From Herbaspirillum sp. RV1423 (GTDB lineage: Bacteria > Pseudomonadota > Gammaproteobacteria > Burkholderiales > Burkholderiaceae_D): DNA of 64,000 nt. Each line of letters opens with the position of its first letter. The first letter of the stretch is position 1. Shown here in pieces: positions 37,591 to 46,263 of the stretch. Position numbers and translations under genes: made by a program. Where the stretch lies: contig NZ_CBXX010000004.1 of NCBI RefSeq assembly GCF_000577615.1, positions 186,001-250,000 of the forward strand, read 5' to 3'. Below the pieces are notes generated by a model that had not been told where the DNA came from, searched no databases, and worked only from the letters and a program-made list of their open reading frames with translations.

Positions 37591-39501
37591 TCAGGCCTTT
37601 GAACGCGCTTCGATGGTTTCCCAGCGTTCGAGATTTTCCAGCAGCAAACCATCGATCTCGGCAAAGCGCGCATTCAGGCGTACCGCTTCATCCGGTCCCG
37701 ACTTGTACAAATCAGGATCGGCCAGCTTGGCTGAAATCGCCTTCTGTTCTTCTTCCAATTGCGCGATCAGTTTCGGCAATTCCTCCAGTTCGCGCTGCTC
37801 CTTGTAACTGAGCTTTTTCGGCTTTGCCGTAGCAACCGCAGACGCGGCCGCTTCCGCCGGTTTGGCTTCCGGCTTGCTTTCCGCTTTCTTCGCAGTCGCC
37901 TGCATATTGGCGCGCACGCGCTCCCAGTCACTGTAGCCGCCGACATATTCGCGCCAGACGCCATCACCTTCGGCGGCAATCACCTGCGTCACGACGTTGT
38001 CGAGGAAGGTGCGGTCATGGCTGACCAGAAACACGGTGCCGGTGTATTCCTCCAGCAGTTCTTCCAGCAATTCAAGCGTGTCGATATCGAGATCGTTGGT
38101 CGGTTCATCCAGCACCAGCACGTTAGCCGGCTTGGCGAACAACCGTGCCAACAGCAGGCGATTACGCTCACCACCCGACAAGGTGCGTACCGGCGAACGC
38201 GCACGTTCCGGCGCGAACAGGAAGTCCCCAAGATATGTCATGACGTGCTTGCGTTGGCCGTTGACCTCCACCCAGTCGCTGCCCGGCGCAATGGTGTCGG
38301 CCAGGCTGGCGTCTTCGTCGAGCTGGGTGCGCATCTGGTCGAAGTACGCGACCTGCAGCTTGGTGCCTTGACGCACAGTGCCGGAGTCGGCGGTTTCTTC
38401 GCCGAGGATCAGTTTCAGCAAAGTGGTTTTGCCGGCGCCGTTCTGGCCGATCAGGCCGACCTTGTCGCCGCGCATGATGATGCCGCTGAAATCGCGCACG
38501 ATGGTTTTGGCGCCGTAGGACTTGCTGACGTTTTCCAGCTCCGCCACGATCTTGCCCGAACGTTCGCCGGAAGAGACTTCCAGCTTGACCTGTCCCTGGC
38601 GGTCGCGGCGCACACTGCGCTCCTGGCGCAATGCCTCGAGGCGGCGCACGCGGCCTTCGTCGCGGGTGCGGCGCGCCTGCACACCCTTGCGGATCCAGAC
38701 TTCTTCCTGCGCCAGGAATTTGTCGAACTTGGCGTTTTCGACTTCTTCGTTGGCCAGCAGCTCGGCCTTGCGCGCCTGATAGGTGCTGAAGTTGCCGGGG
38801 AAGGATAATAACTTGCCGCGATCCAGTTCGATGATGCGCGTGGCGACGTTGTCGAGGAAGCTGCGATCGTGGGTGATGAACAGCACGCTGCCCTTATAGT
38901 CGCGCAGCAGGCCTTCGAGCCACATGATGGAGCCGAAATCCAGATGGTTGGTCGGTTCGTCCAGCAGCAGCACGTCAGGCGCGCCAACCAGGCCGCACGC
39001 CAGCGCCACGCGCTTTTGCATACCGCCCGACAATTCGCCGACCAAGGCATCGCCGTTCAGGTTGAGCTTGTCCAGCGTGGTTTCGACCTTGTTGTTCAGG
39101 CTCCAGGCATCAGCGGCATCGAGCTTCAACTGGATCTCGTGCATGCGCTCCATCAGCGCATCGTCGTTGTCGCCGCCGAACTGGCCGGTCAGCGCTTCGT
39201 ATTCGTTGAGCAAGGCCGGCAATTCGCCGAGGCCGGAAGCCACCGCGTCGAAAATCGACATCTCCGCCGGGAAATGCGGCTCTTGGTCGACGTAGGCAAT
39301 CTTCAGCCCTTGCTGCATGACCAGCAGACCATCGTCGAGCTTGAAAACGCTTGCGATGATTTTCAGCAAGGATGACTTGCCGGTGCCGTTGCGGCCGATC
39401 AGGCCGACGCGCTCACCGGTTTCCAGGGAAAATTCCGCGTGATCGAGAAGCGCAACGTGTCCGAATGCGAGTTGCGCATTGGAGAGAGAGATGACTGCCA
39501 T
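37591..39501 (-). CDS. uup: ABC-F family ATPase Uup
   Basis: A soluble 636-residue protein with two ABC domains and no membrane part. Domain 1 has Walker A GRNGTGKSS and signature LSGGMQKR; domain 2 has GQNGAGKTT and LSGGERNR. The two are joined by the ABC-F linker rich in Arg/Glu (about 240-310). A Lys/Ala/Pro stretch leads to a C-terminal coiled coil (about 560-636), which is typical of Uup and binds DNA in E. coli. The start is ATG 39501 (MAVISLSN); the frame is open for 20 codons further. Confidence 0.93.
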   Translation of the reverse strand: MAVISLSNAQLAFGHVALLDHAEFSLETGERVGLIGRNGTGKSSLLKIIASVFKLDDGLLVMQQGLKIAYVDQEPHFPAEMSIFDAVASGLGELPALLNEYEALTGQFGGDNDDALMERMHEIQLKLDAADAWSLNNKVETTLDKLNLNGDALVGELSGGMQKRVALACGLVGAPDVLLLDEPTNHLDFGSIMWLEGLLRDYKGSVLFITHDRSFLDNVATRIIELDRGKLLSFPGNFSTYQARKAELLANEEVENAKFDKFLAQEEVWIRKGVQARRTRDEGRVRRLEALRQERSVRRDRQGQVKLEVSSGERSGKIVAELENVSKSYGAKTIVRDFSGIIMRGDKVGLIGQNGAGKTTLLKLILGEETADSGTVRQGTKLQVAYFDQMRTQLDEDASLADTIAPGSDWVEVNGQRKHVMTYLGDFLFAPERARSPVRTLSGGERNRLLLARLFAKPANVLVLDEPTNDLDIDTLELLEELLEEYTGTVFLVSHDRTFLDNVVTQVIAAEGDGVWREYVGGYSDWERVRANMQATAKKAESKPEAKPAEAAASAVATAKPKKLSYKEQRELEELPKLIAQLEEEQKAISAKLADPDLYKSGPDEAVRLNARFAEIDGLLLENLERWETIEARSKA

Positions 39502-39822
39502 AAGTATGCCGAGGGGAGTAACTATCGAAGGTCGGGCGGAGATGCCTATGCCGCGACGCAATTAAAGAGGAAAGACCGCATTGTACCGATTGCGGGCAAT
39601 GATGGTGTATCTAAGCGCGCTCCATGAGCGATCCGCACATCAAGCGGCAACGAATTCTTACCGATGATTACTTTTCAGCAACAAGTCATGCCGTTTTCAC
39701 AATATCCTGCACCGAAACGGCTCGCCACACACATTTGGAAACATAATCGGCCGCCCGATTGGTCGCGGATCGGCAATACCGGCCAACCCATGTTGTAAGA
39801 TACGGCACGCCCTTCACTCACC
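39502..39822. other. Divergent region between uup and mrcA
   Basis: About 320 bases that hold both promoters. TAAGAT at 39796-39801, 21 bases before the mrcA ATG, is a candidate -10 box without a good -35 partner. No protein-coding gene, RNA gene or notable repeat is seen. Confidence 0.45.
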
Positions 39823-42249
39823 ATGACCATGCGCTTTATTTTTCGCTTGCACAATCCTCCCCGTCAACGCGGCTTTCTGAATCCCAATATCGCCAAATTC
39901 ATTGCCTTCTCCGTCCTCGGGCTGGGCATCGTCGGCGCTCTAGTCATTGTTTATGCGCTGATCTTCATCAATCCGCGCTTGCCGTCGCTGGACGTGATCA
40001 CCGATTACCGCCCCAAGATTCCGCTGCGGATTTACTCTGCGGACAACGTCCTGCTCGGTGAATTCGGCGAAGAGAAACGCAGCCTCGTCAAACTCGACGA
40101 CATCCCCGCCAACATGAAAAACGCGGTGCTGGCCATTGAAGACTATCGCTTCTACCAGCATGGCGGCATCGACTACATCGGCATCGTGCGCGCGCTTGCG
40201 GCGGACCTGATCCGCGGACATGCCAGCCAGGGCGCCAGCACCATTACCATGCAGGTGGCGCGCAACGTGTTCCTGACCAAGGAAAAGACCGTTTCGCGCA
40301 AACTGTATGAAGTCCTGCTGGCCAACAAGATCGAAGCGACCTTAAGCAAGGATCAGATCCTGGAGGTCTACATGAACCAGATCTATCTGGGTCAGCGCGC
40401 CTTCGGTTTCGCGGCGGCGGCGCGCACGTATTTCGGCAAGGACCTCAAGGATGTCACGCTGGCCCAGGCTGCGATGCTGGCCGGCCTGCCCAAGGCGCCG
40501 TCGGCGTACAACCCGATCGTCAATCCTCAGCGCGCACATATCCGCCAGCAATACATCCTGCAACGCATGCTGGATCTGGAATACATCACGCAGGCGCAAT
40601 ACGAGGCCGCCGTGAAGGAAGACATCCAGGTGCGCGCCCCGGGCAACCAGTACAACATCCATGCCGAATACGTCAATGAGATGGTGCGCCAGATGGTCTA
40701 CGCGCAGTACAAGGAAGACACTTACACCCACGGCATCACCGTCACCACCACCATCAATGCCGCCGACCAGAAGGCCGCCTACGACGCCGTACGCAAGGGT
40801 GTGATGGATTACGACCGCCGCCACGGCTATCGCGGCCCGGAAGAAACCATCGAATTGCCGTCCAAGGAGGATGACCGCGCGCAAGCCATCGACGACGCCA
40901 TGGACGACCATCCCGACAATGACGACATCCTCGCCGCGGTGGTGGTGTCGGCCGATCCGAAGCAGATCCAGGCCGTGATCCGCAGCGGCGACAAGATCAC
41001 GCTATCCGGCGACACGCTGAAGTTCGTCGCCGCCGCGCTCGGCCCCAATGCGAAAAAGGATGTGCGCATTGCGCCGGGAGCCGTGATCCGCGTCATGCAG
41101 GATGCCAAAAAGAATTGGCAAATCGTCCAGTTGCCGGAAGTGGAAGCCACGCTGGTGTCAGTGACGCCGCAGAACGGCGCCATCCGCGCGCTGGTCGGCG
41201 GCTTCGACTTCACGCAGAACAATTTCAACCACGTGACCCAGGCATGGCGCCAGCCCGGCTCCACCTTCAAGCCGTTCATCTATTCCGCAGCGCTGGAAAA
41301 AGGCTTCGCCCCTGCCACTGTGATCAACGATGCTCCTGTCTCGTACCCGGCCGGCAACGGCCAGCCGAACTGGGAGCCGAAAGACGATGATCCGCCGGCC
41401 GGCCCGATGTCGATGCGCACCGCCTTGCAAAAATCGGTCAACCTGGTCGCCATCCGCACGCTCGATGCCATCGGCGTGAAATATGCGCAAGACTTCATCA
41501 CCGGGCATTTCGGTTTCGACGTCGACAAGGTGCCGCCATACCTGCCTATGGCGCTGGGCGCTGGACAAACCACGCCGCTGCAACTGGCTTCGGCCTATTC
41601 GATTTTCGCCAACGGCGGCTACAGGATCAATCCTTACCTGATCACAAAAATCGCCGACGCGCGCGGCAAGGTGCTGTCCAAGGCCGATCCGCTGATCGTC
41701 GGCAACAACGCTCCGCGCGCCATTGATGAACGCAACAGCTACATCATGACCAACCTGCTGCAATCGGTGGCGCAGCGCGGCACCGGCGCGCGCAGCAACA
41801 CGCTGCGCCGCACCGACCTGGCCGGCAAGACAGGCACCACCAATGATGCGGTCGACGGCTGGTTCGCGGGTTACCAGCGCACGCTGACGACAGTGGTGTG
41901 GATGGGTTACGACCAGCCCAAGAGCCTGGGCAGCAAAGAATTCGGTGCGCAACTCGCCTTGCCGATCTGGATCGATTACATGGGCGCGGCGCTCAGGGGT
42001 GTGCCGCAATTCGACCTGCCCGCACCGGCCGGCATCCGCTTCGTCGACGGCGAACCGTACTACGACAATTTCTCGCCAGGCGACGGCTTTGTCGCTTCTC
42101 TGGGCGTGGATGGCGGCGGCGTGGTGGACGCGCTGTCCAACTTCTTCGGCTGGTCGAAGAACCCGAATTCGGAAACGCCGGCAGCGCCTCCGCCGACGCC
42201 GGGTGCGCCGGCTTCTCCGCGGGACGACAAGCTTTACCAAGGCCACTGA
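39823..42249 (+). CDS. mrcA: Penicillin-binding protein 1A
   Basis: Bifunctional peptidoglycan synthase anchored by one N-terminal membrane segment (about 26-49). The 808-residue protein has the glycosyltransferase GT51 domain with the catalytic glutamate E106 in AIEDYRFYQHGG and the later GASTITMQ and KEKTVSRKLYE motifs. The transpeptidase domain has S480 in GSTFK, an SVN motif and KTGTTND. An OB-like insert of about 100 residues separates them. The C-terminal tail is Pro-rich. Followed by a strong bidirectional terminator. Confidence 0.96.
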   Translation: MTMRFIFRLHNPPRQRGFLNPNIAKFIAFSVLGLGIVGALVIVYALIFINPRLPSLDVITDYRPKIPLRIYSADNVLLGEFGEEKRSLVKLDDIPANMKNAVLAIEDYRFYQHGGIDYIGIVRALAADLIRGHASQGASTITMQVARNVFLTKEKTVSRKLYEVLLANKIEATLSKDQILEVYMNQIYLGQRAFGFAAAARTYFGKDLKDVTLAQAAMLAGLPKAPSAYNPIVNPQRAHIRQQYILQRMLDLEYITQAQYEAAVKEDIQVRAPGNQYNIHAEYVNEMVRQMVYAQYKEDTYTHGITVTTTINAADQKAAYDAVRKGVMDYDRRHGYRGPEETIELPSKEDDRAQAIDDAMDDHPDNDDILAAVVVSADPKQIQAVIRSGDKITLSGDTLKFVAAALGPNAKKDVRIAPGAVIRVMQDAKKNWQIVQLPEVEATLVSVTPQNGAIRALVGGFDFTQNNFNHVTQAWRQPGSTFKPFIYSAALEKGFAPATVINDAPVSYPAGNGQPNWEPKDDDPPAGPMSMRTALQKSVNLVAIRTLDAIGVKYAQDFITGHFGFDVDKVPPYLPMALGAGQTTPLQLASAYSIFANGGYRINPYLITKIADARGKVLSKADPLIVGNNAPRAIDERNSYIMTNLLQSVAQRGTGARSNTLRRTDLAGKTGTTNDAVDGWFAGYQRTLTTVVWMGYDQPKSLGSKEFGAQLALPIWIDYMGAALRGVPQFDLPAPAGIRFVDGEPYYDNFSPGDGFVASLGVDGGGVVDALSNFFGWSKNPNSETPAAPPPTPGAPASPRDDKLYQGH

Positions 42250-42276
42250 AGCTGCAAGCAAAGCTTCAGACAAAGA

Positions 42277-42308
42277 AAAAGCGCAGAGGATATCTTCTGC
42301 GCTTTTTT
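42277..42308. terminator. Bidirectional terminator between mrcA and tRNA-Arg
   Basis: AAAAGCGCAGA (from 42277) pairs with TCTGCGCTTTT (to 42306) around a short AT-rich loop, with T-runs on both sides. It ends mrcA transcripts and lies directly after the 3' end of the minus-strand tRNA. Confidence 0.87.
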
Positions 42309-42311
42309 GTC

Positions 42312-42634
42312 TGGCGCCCCCGACACGGATCGAACGTGTGACCTATCCCTTCGTACCACCATGGCTTTCGCCACCAAGAAACTTGTTTGTGGTCTGGACT
42401 ATACCTTGGCCATGGACTTACAGTCCGCAGGCCGGAGCCGTCTAGTCTCTACACCTTCCGCACGATAGCAGCCTCGTGCGGCTTGGCTCGGTATTGCCAT
42501 CAGCCGCTTGTCGCAGATTGCAGCAGGCGCTGTCAGGGTTCACCGAATTTGACTCCATTCACGCGGCGCCTTTCGGATGCCGGTGCCCAAATTTGCTTAG
42601 GAGGGGATCGCTCTATCCACTGAGCTACGGGGGC
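42312..42634 (-). tRNA. tRNA-Arg(CCU), interrupted by a group I intron
   Basis: The exons are 42634-42599 (36 nt) and 42351-42312 (40 nt). Joined, they make a 76-nt tRNA: acceptor stem GCCCCCG/CGGGGGC, D-stem GCTC/GAGC, anticodon stem ATCCC/GGGAT with loop CTCCTAA (anticodon CCU), T-stem ACACG/CGTGT with loop TTCGATC, discriminator G and encoded CCA. The break falls directly after the third anticodon base. The tRNA reads the rare AGG codon. A standard uninterrupted tRNA search may miss it. Confidence 0.93.
42352..42598 (-). ncRNA. Self-splicing group I intron (subgroup IC3-like) in tRNA-Arg
   Basis: A 247-nt insertion that leaves a perfect tRNA when removed. The 5' exon ends in U and the intron ends in G, as group I splicing requires. 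The guide GGG at 42586-42588 can pair with the exon CCU, giving the U-G pair at the splice site. The core segment at 42437-42455 reads GGTGTAGAGACTAGACGGC, which I recall as identical to the P7/S region of the Azoarcus tRNA-Ile intron, and ATAGTCCAG plus TCAAATTCGG also match it. A hairpin GGCGAAAGCC with a GAAA loop lies near the 3' end (42363-42372). It has no endonuclease gene. Confidence 0.92.
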
Positions 42635-42683
42635 GTGGGCGCTATTGTAACGGCTGCGGAGGCAGAAGGAAAGTTTCGGCCGT

Positions 42684-43247
42684 TCAGGCTTGGCGGGTCT
42701 CGAACCAATTCTGGTCGAGACACAGGCGCAACTGCATGCGCGCACGATACAACAGCACGCTGCAATTGCCGGCGCTGATCTTCAGTTCCTTGCAGATCTC
42801 GGCAATGTCGAACTCGAACAACTCGCGCATCGAAAACACGCGCGCCATCACCGGCGTCAGCTTGTTCAGGCAGAAATCCATGATGTCGAAAAACTGCGCC
42901 TGCTGCAGCGTCTCAACCGGATTACCCCAATCCGCCGGCGCTTCGGCCCAATGGCCGGTGTCGTCGAACAAGGCGTCGAAATCGCCCGGATCGCCGATTT
43001 CGTCCTTGCCGACCTGGATGTATTTCTTTTCCTTGCGCAGCAAATCGATGATCTTGTGCTTGAGGATGCCTACCAGCCAGGTGCGCAGCGACGACTTGCC
43101 GGAATAGGAGGCCGGATTTTGCAGCGCTGCCAGCAGCGTTTCCTGGGCCGCGTCTTCGGCCGCATCCTCCTGCAAATGCAGGCGCGCAAATTTGACCAGC
43201 ATGCCGCGCTCGGCAATGACGGCTTGCTCAAACGACTTGTCGTTCAT
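42684..43247 (-). CDS. RNA polymerase sigma-70 family factor, ECF-like
   Basis: A 187-residue sigma factor with region 2 (LVKFARLHLQEDAAEDAAQETLLAALQNP and SLRTWLVGILKHKIIDLLRKEKK) and region 4 (RVFSMRELFEFDIAEICKELKISAGNCSVLLYRARMQLRLCL). It lacks regions 1 and 3, so it is of the extracytoplasmic-function type. Such factors are usually followed by an anti-sigma gene, but here the intron-containing tRNA lies directly downstream. The signal it answers to is unknown. Divergent from the cytochrome genes. Confidence 0.87.
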   Translation of the reverse strand: MNDKSFEQAVIAERGMLVKFARLHLQEDAAEDAAQETLLAALQNPASYSGKSSLRTWLVGILKHKIIDLLRKEKKYIQVGKDEIGDPGDFDALFDDTGHWAEAPADWGNPVETLQQAQFFDIMDFCLNKLTPVMARVFSMRELFEFDIAEICKELKISAGNCSVLLYRARMQLRLCLDQNWFETRQA

Positions 43248-43404
43248 GGGATGACCTGCCTTTTGTCATTTATCTGTACTGCAACAGGCGCTACTGTACT
43301 TCGGTTTTTGTGCAACTGGTGTACAGGCATGATAAGGGGTCGCTCCTATACAATGCAAACACTACGCGACCAGCTCGCCTCATATAACCAATAACGAGAC
43401 TTAT

Positions 43405-44133
43405 ATGGCCAGCCCGACCTCTTTCCTGTTTGCGGCGCGCAGACTGCTCCTTGCGCTCTTCGCCGTGCTGATGGCATCCAACCTCGCGGATGCCCAGCAA
43501 TTGCCGGACACCATCGCCCAGCGCCTAGCAGCCTGCACCGCCTGTCACGGCAAGCAAGGCCGCGCCTCCAGCGATGGCTATTACCCGCGCATCGCCGGCA
43601 AGCCGGAAGGCTACCTGTTCAATCAACTGACCAACTTCCGCGACGGCCGCCGGCAATATCCGCAGATGACTTACCTGCTCGATCATTTGTCGGATGCCTA
43701 TCTGCATGAGATCGCCGCCTATTTCGCTGAACAGCACCCGCCCTACCCGGCGCCGCAGCCGACCGAAGCAACGCCGGCCGTTCTGGAGCGCGGCCGCGCC
43801 TTGGTCATGAATGGCGACAGCGGCAAGAAGGTGCCGGCCTGCGTGGCTTGCCACGGCCAGGCCCTGACCGGCACGGCGCCAGGCATTCCAGGCCTGATCG
43901 GATTGCCGCGCGACTATATCAACTCGCAGTTCGGAGCCTGGAGAAACGGCGTACGCAAAGCCAAGGCGCCGGATTGCATGGCCCAGATCACGCAAAAACT
44001 GTCGCTGGAAGACATCAATGCCGCCAGCAGTTGGCTGACCGCACAGATGGTGCCGCAAGACGCCAGGCCAGCCGCGGCGCCGATAGCCAGACTACCGCTG
44101 TCATGCGGCAGCGTCGCTGAACAAGGAGGCTGA
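43405..44133 (+). CDS. Diheme cytochrome c4-like protein
   Basis: A 242-residue periplasmic protein: signal peptide to about residue 30 (cleavage near ADAQQ), then two class I cytochrome c domains with heme sites CTACH and CVACH and a spacing typical of c4. Axial methionine candidates lie in YPQMTYL and in the second domain. It probably passes electrons to or from the triheme cytochrome encoded two bases downstream. Confidence 0.88.
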   Translation: MASPTSFLFAARRLLLALFAVLMASNLADAQQLPDTIAQRLAACTACHGKQGRASSDGYYPRIAGKPEGYLFNQLTNFRDGRRQYPQMTYLLDHLSDAYLHEIAAYFAEQHPPYPAPQPTEATPAVLERGRALVMNGDSGKKVPACVACHGQALTGTAPGIPGLIGLPRDYINSQFGAWRNGVRKAKAPDCMAQITQKLSLEDINAASSWLTAQMVPQDARPAAAPIARLPLSCGSVAEQGG

Positions 44134-44135
44134 CC

Positions 44136-45425
44136 ATGAAACGTATTTTTCTGGCCATCCTGTTTCTGTTCATCGCCGTGCCCGCCATACTGATCGGCGT
44201 CCAATTCATGGGCCACGATGACGATGAAACCGCGCCCTCATCCGCTACACCCGCCACCGAACAGCAAGTCGCCCGGGGTGCCTACCTGGCGCGCGCCGGC
44301 GATTGCATGGCCTGCCACACGGCGCGCGGCGGCCAGCCCTATGCCGGCGGACGCGCCATCCCGACGCCGTTCGGCACCATGTACGCGCCCAACATCACCG
44401 CCGACAAGGAAACCGGAATCGGCAACTGGAGTCCCATGGATTTCTGGCGTGCGCTGCACAACGGACGTTCGAAAGACGGCAACTTCCTTTACCCGGCGTT
44501 CCCTTATCCCAACTACACCAAGGTCACGCGCGAAGACGCCGATGCGCTGTTCGCCTATATGCAGACGGTGAAGCCGGTCCGCCAGGCCAATCGGGAACAT
44601 GCGCTGCGCTTCCCCTACAACTACCGCATCCTGCTGGCAGGCTGGCGGGCGCTGTACTTCACGCCCGGCACGTATCGCGCCGAGAGCAGGCAATCGGCGG
44701 AGTGGAATCGCGGCGCATATCTGGTGCAAGGTCTGGGACATTGCAGCGCCTGCCACACGTCGCGCAACGCCTTCGGCGCCACCATCGACAAATCGGACCT
44801 CGCCGGCGGCCTGATTCCGATCATGAACTGGTACGCGCCGTCACTGACGTCGGATGCCGAAGCCGGGCTGGGCAATTGGGAACTGCAACACATTGCAGCG
44901 CTGCTGAAGACCGGCGTATCGCCGCGCAGCACCGTATTCGGCCCGATGGCCGAAGTTGTCAGCCAAAGCCTGCAACATCTGAACGACAGCGATGTCCGGG
45001 CCATGGCGGTATATCTGAAGTCGCTGCCGCAAAACGACCCACCGCCGGAGCTCGATACACAGCAACCGGACAAGGCGAGCGCCGATCGTATCCTGGAAGC
45101 GGGCAGCAAGATTTATAAAGAGAATTGCGCAGAGTGCCACAAAGCCGACGGCCGGGGCATAGCGCCGGCCTATCCGCCGATGAGCGGCAACCGCGCCCTG
45201 ACCATGGGTTCCGCGGTCAATCCGATCCGCATGGTGTTGAATGGCGGCTTCCCGCCATCCACCGAAGGTAATCCGCACCCCTATGGAATGCCGCCTTTCG
45301 GACAGATGCTCAACGATCAGGAAGTTGCAGCCGTGGTGTCGTATATCCGCAATAGCTGGGACAACCGCGCCGGCTTCGTGTCGCCGCAAGAGGTGAATCG
45401 CTACCGCTCGATTCCTCTGGACTGA
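44136..45425 (+). CDS. Triheme cytochrome c, alcohol-dehydrogenase subunit type
   Basis: A 429-residue protein with an N-terminal membrane anchor or signal (about 4-23) and three heme-binding sites: CMACH, CSACH and CAECH. The layout follows the cytochrome subunit of membrane-bound alcohol, gluconate or sorbitol dehydrogenases (GRAIPTPFGTMYAPNITADKE-like start and YPAFPYPNYTKV). No dehydrogenase subunit is encoded next to it, so its electron donor must be elsewhere. It is coupled to the c4-like gene, with GGAGG before the ATG. Confidence 0.87.
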   Translation: MKRIFLAILFLFIAVPAILIGVQFMGHDDDETAPSSATPATEQQVARGAYLARAGDCMACHTARGGQPYAGGRAIPTPFGTMYAPNITADKETGIGNWSPMDFWRALHNGRSKDGNFLYPAFPYPNYTKVTREDADALFAYMQTVKPVRQANREHALRFPYNYRILLAGWRALYFTPGTYRAESRQSAEWNRGAYLVQGLGHCSACHTSRNAFGATIDKSDLAGGLIPIMNWYAPSLTSDAEAGLGNWELQHIAALLKTGVSPRSTVFGPMAEVVSQSLQHLNDSDVRAMAVYLKSLPQNDPPPELDTQQPDKASADRILEAGSKIYKENCAECHKADGRGIAPAYPPMSGNRALTMGSAVNPIRMVLNGGFPPSTEGNPHPYGMPPFGQMLNDQEVAAVVSYIRNSWDNRAGFVSPQEVNRYRSIPLD

Positions 45426-45462
45426 GGATTGACCGCTGGGATGAAGGATGAAGCGGCAGCCG

Positions 45463-46164
45463 TCAGCCGCCTTTGGCTTCCATGCTGAGCTTGTAACCCA
45501 TGCCGCGCACCGTTTTCACATAGTCGGCGGCGGCACCCAGCGATTTGCGCAGACGCATGATGTGGACATCGACCGTACGTTCTTCGATAAAGGTATGGTC
45601 GCCCCACACCTTGTCCAGCAATTGCGCGCGCGAGAAAATCCGTTCCGGATGCGCGACCAGATAGCGCAGCAGTTTGAATTCGGCCTGATCCAGTTCAATT
45701 TCTTCCATGTCGACGGTAACGCGATGGCGTTCGGTGTCGATACCGACCAAGCCATAGGACAGGCTTTGCTGGCCGACTTCCGGCGCCTTCCGGCGCAGCA
45801 GCGCCTGCACGCGCGCCACCAGCTCCTTTGGCGAAAACGGCTTGGTCACATAGTCGTCAGCACCTTCATTCAGCCCCTTGACTTTGTCCTCTTCCATGCC
45901 CTTTGCCGTCAGCATGATCACCGGCAAGCTTGCCGTACGTGCATCGCGCCGCCATTCGCTCAACAGCCCCAGCCCTGAGGTATCGGGCAACATCCAGTCA
46001 AGCAACACCAGATGAGGCAACACGTCGGCAATCAGCTTGCGCGCCTGCGCGGCATCGCTGGCGGTCGACGTGGCAAACCCTGCGCCCTGCATCGTAAAAC
46101 GCAGCAGTTCGGCGATGCTCGGTTCGTCCTCGACTAATAAAATATGTAACTGGTCTTTTGACAT
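45463..46164 (-). CDS. phoB: Phosphate regulon response regulator PhoB
   Basis: OmpR-family response regulator of 233 residues: receiver domain with the phosphoacceptor D56 (LVLLDWMLP), T in MLTAK and K in VTKPF, and a C-terminal winged helix ending TVRGMGYKLS. It resembles PhoB closely (QLHILLVEDEPSI and WGDHTFIEERTVDVHIMRLRKSL). ATG 46164 is preferred to an upstream ATG at 46224. The usual partners phoR, phoU and pst are absent on both sides: glmM ends about 100 bases upstream and a convergent cytochrome gene lies downstream. Confidence 0.9.
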   Translation of the reverse strand: MSKDQLHILLVEDEPSIAELLRFTMQGAGFATSTASDAAQARKLIADVLPHLVLLDWMLPDTSGLGLLSEWRRDARTASLPVIMLTAKGMEEDKVKGLNEGADDYVTKPFSPKELVARVQALLRRKAPEVGQQSLSYGLVGIDTERHRVTVDMEEIELDQAEFKLLRYLVAHPERIFSRAQLLDKVWGDHTFIEERTVDVHIMRLRKSLGAAADYVKTVRGMGYKLSMEAKGG

Positions 46165-46263
46165 TCGCTGATATGTTTGACTTGTAATATGCGACGCCTG
46201 ATTGGAAGATGCGCAGGAATCCATCCCGGTTCCTGCACCTTGCAGTTGCGTTAACCCGTAGCG

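Noticed and set aside
42387-42778. Short open frames inside the tRNA intron that could be a homing endonuclease
   Set aside because: The intron is only 247 nt, the frames run out of it into the tRNA and the sigma gene, and none has LAGLIDADG, GIY-YIG or HNH residues.
46165-46263. Remnants of pst or phoU genes between glmM and phoB
   Set aside because: The gap is about 100 bases and no fragment of such genes could be read in any frame.
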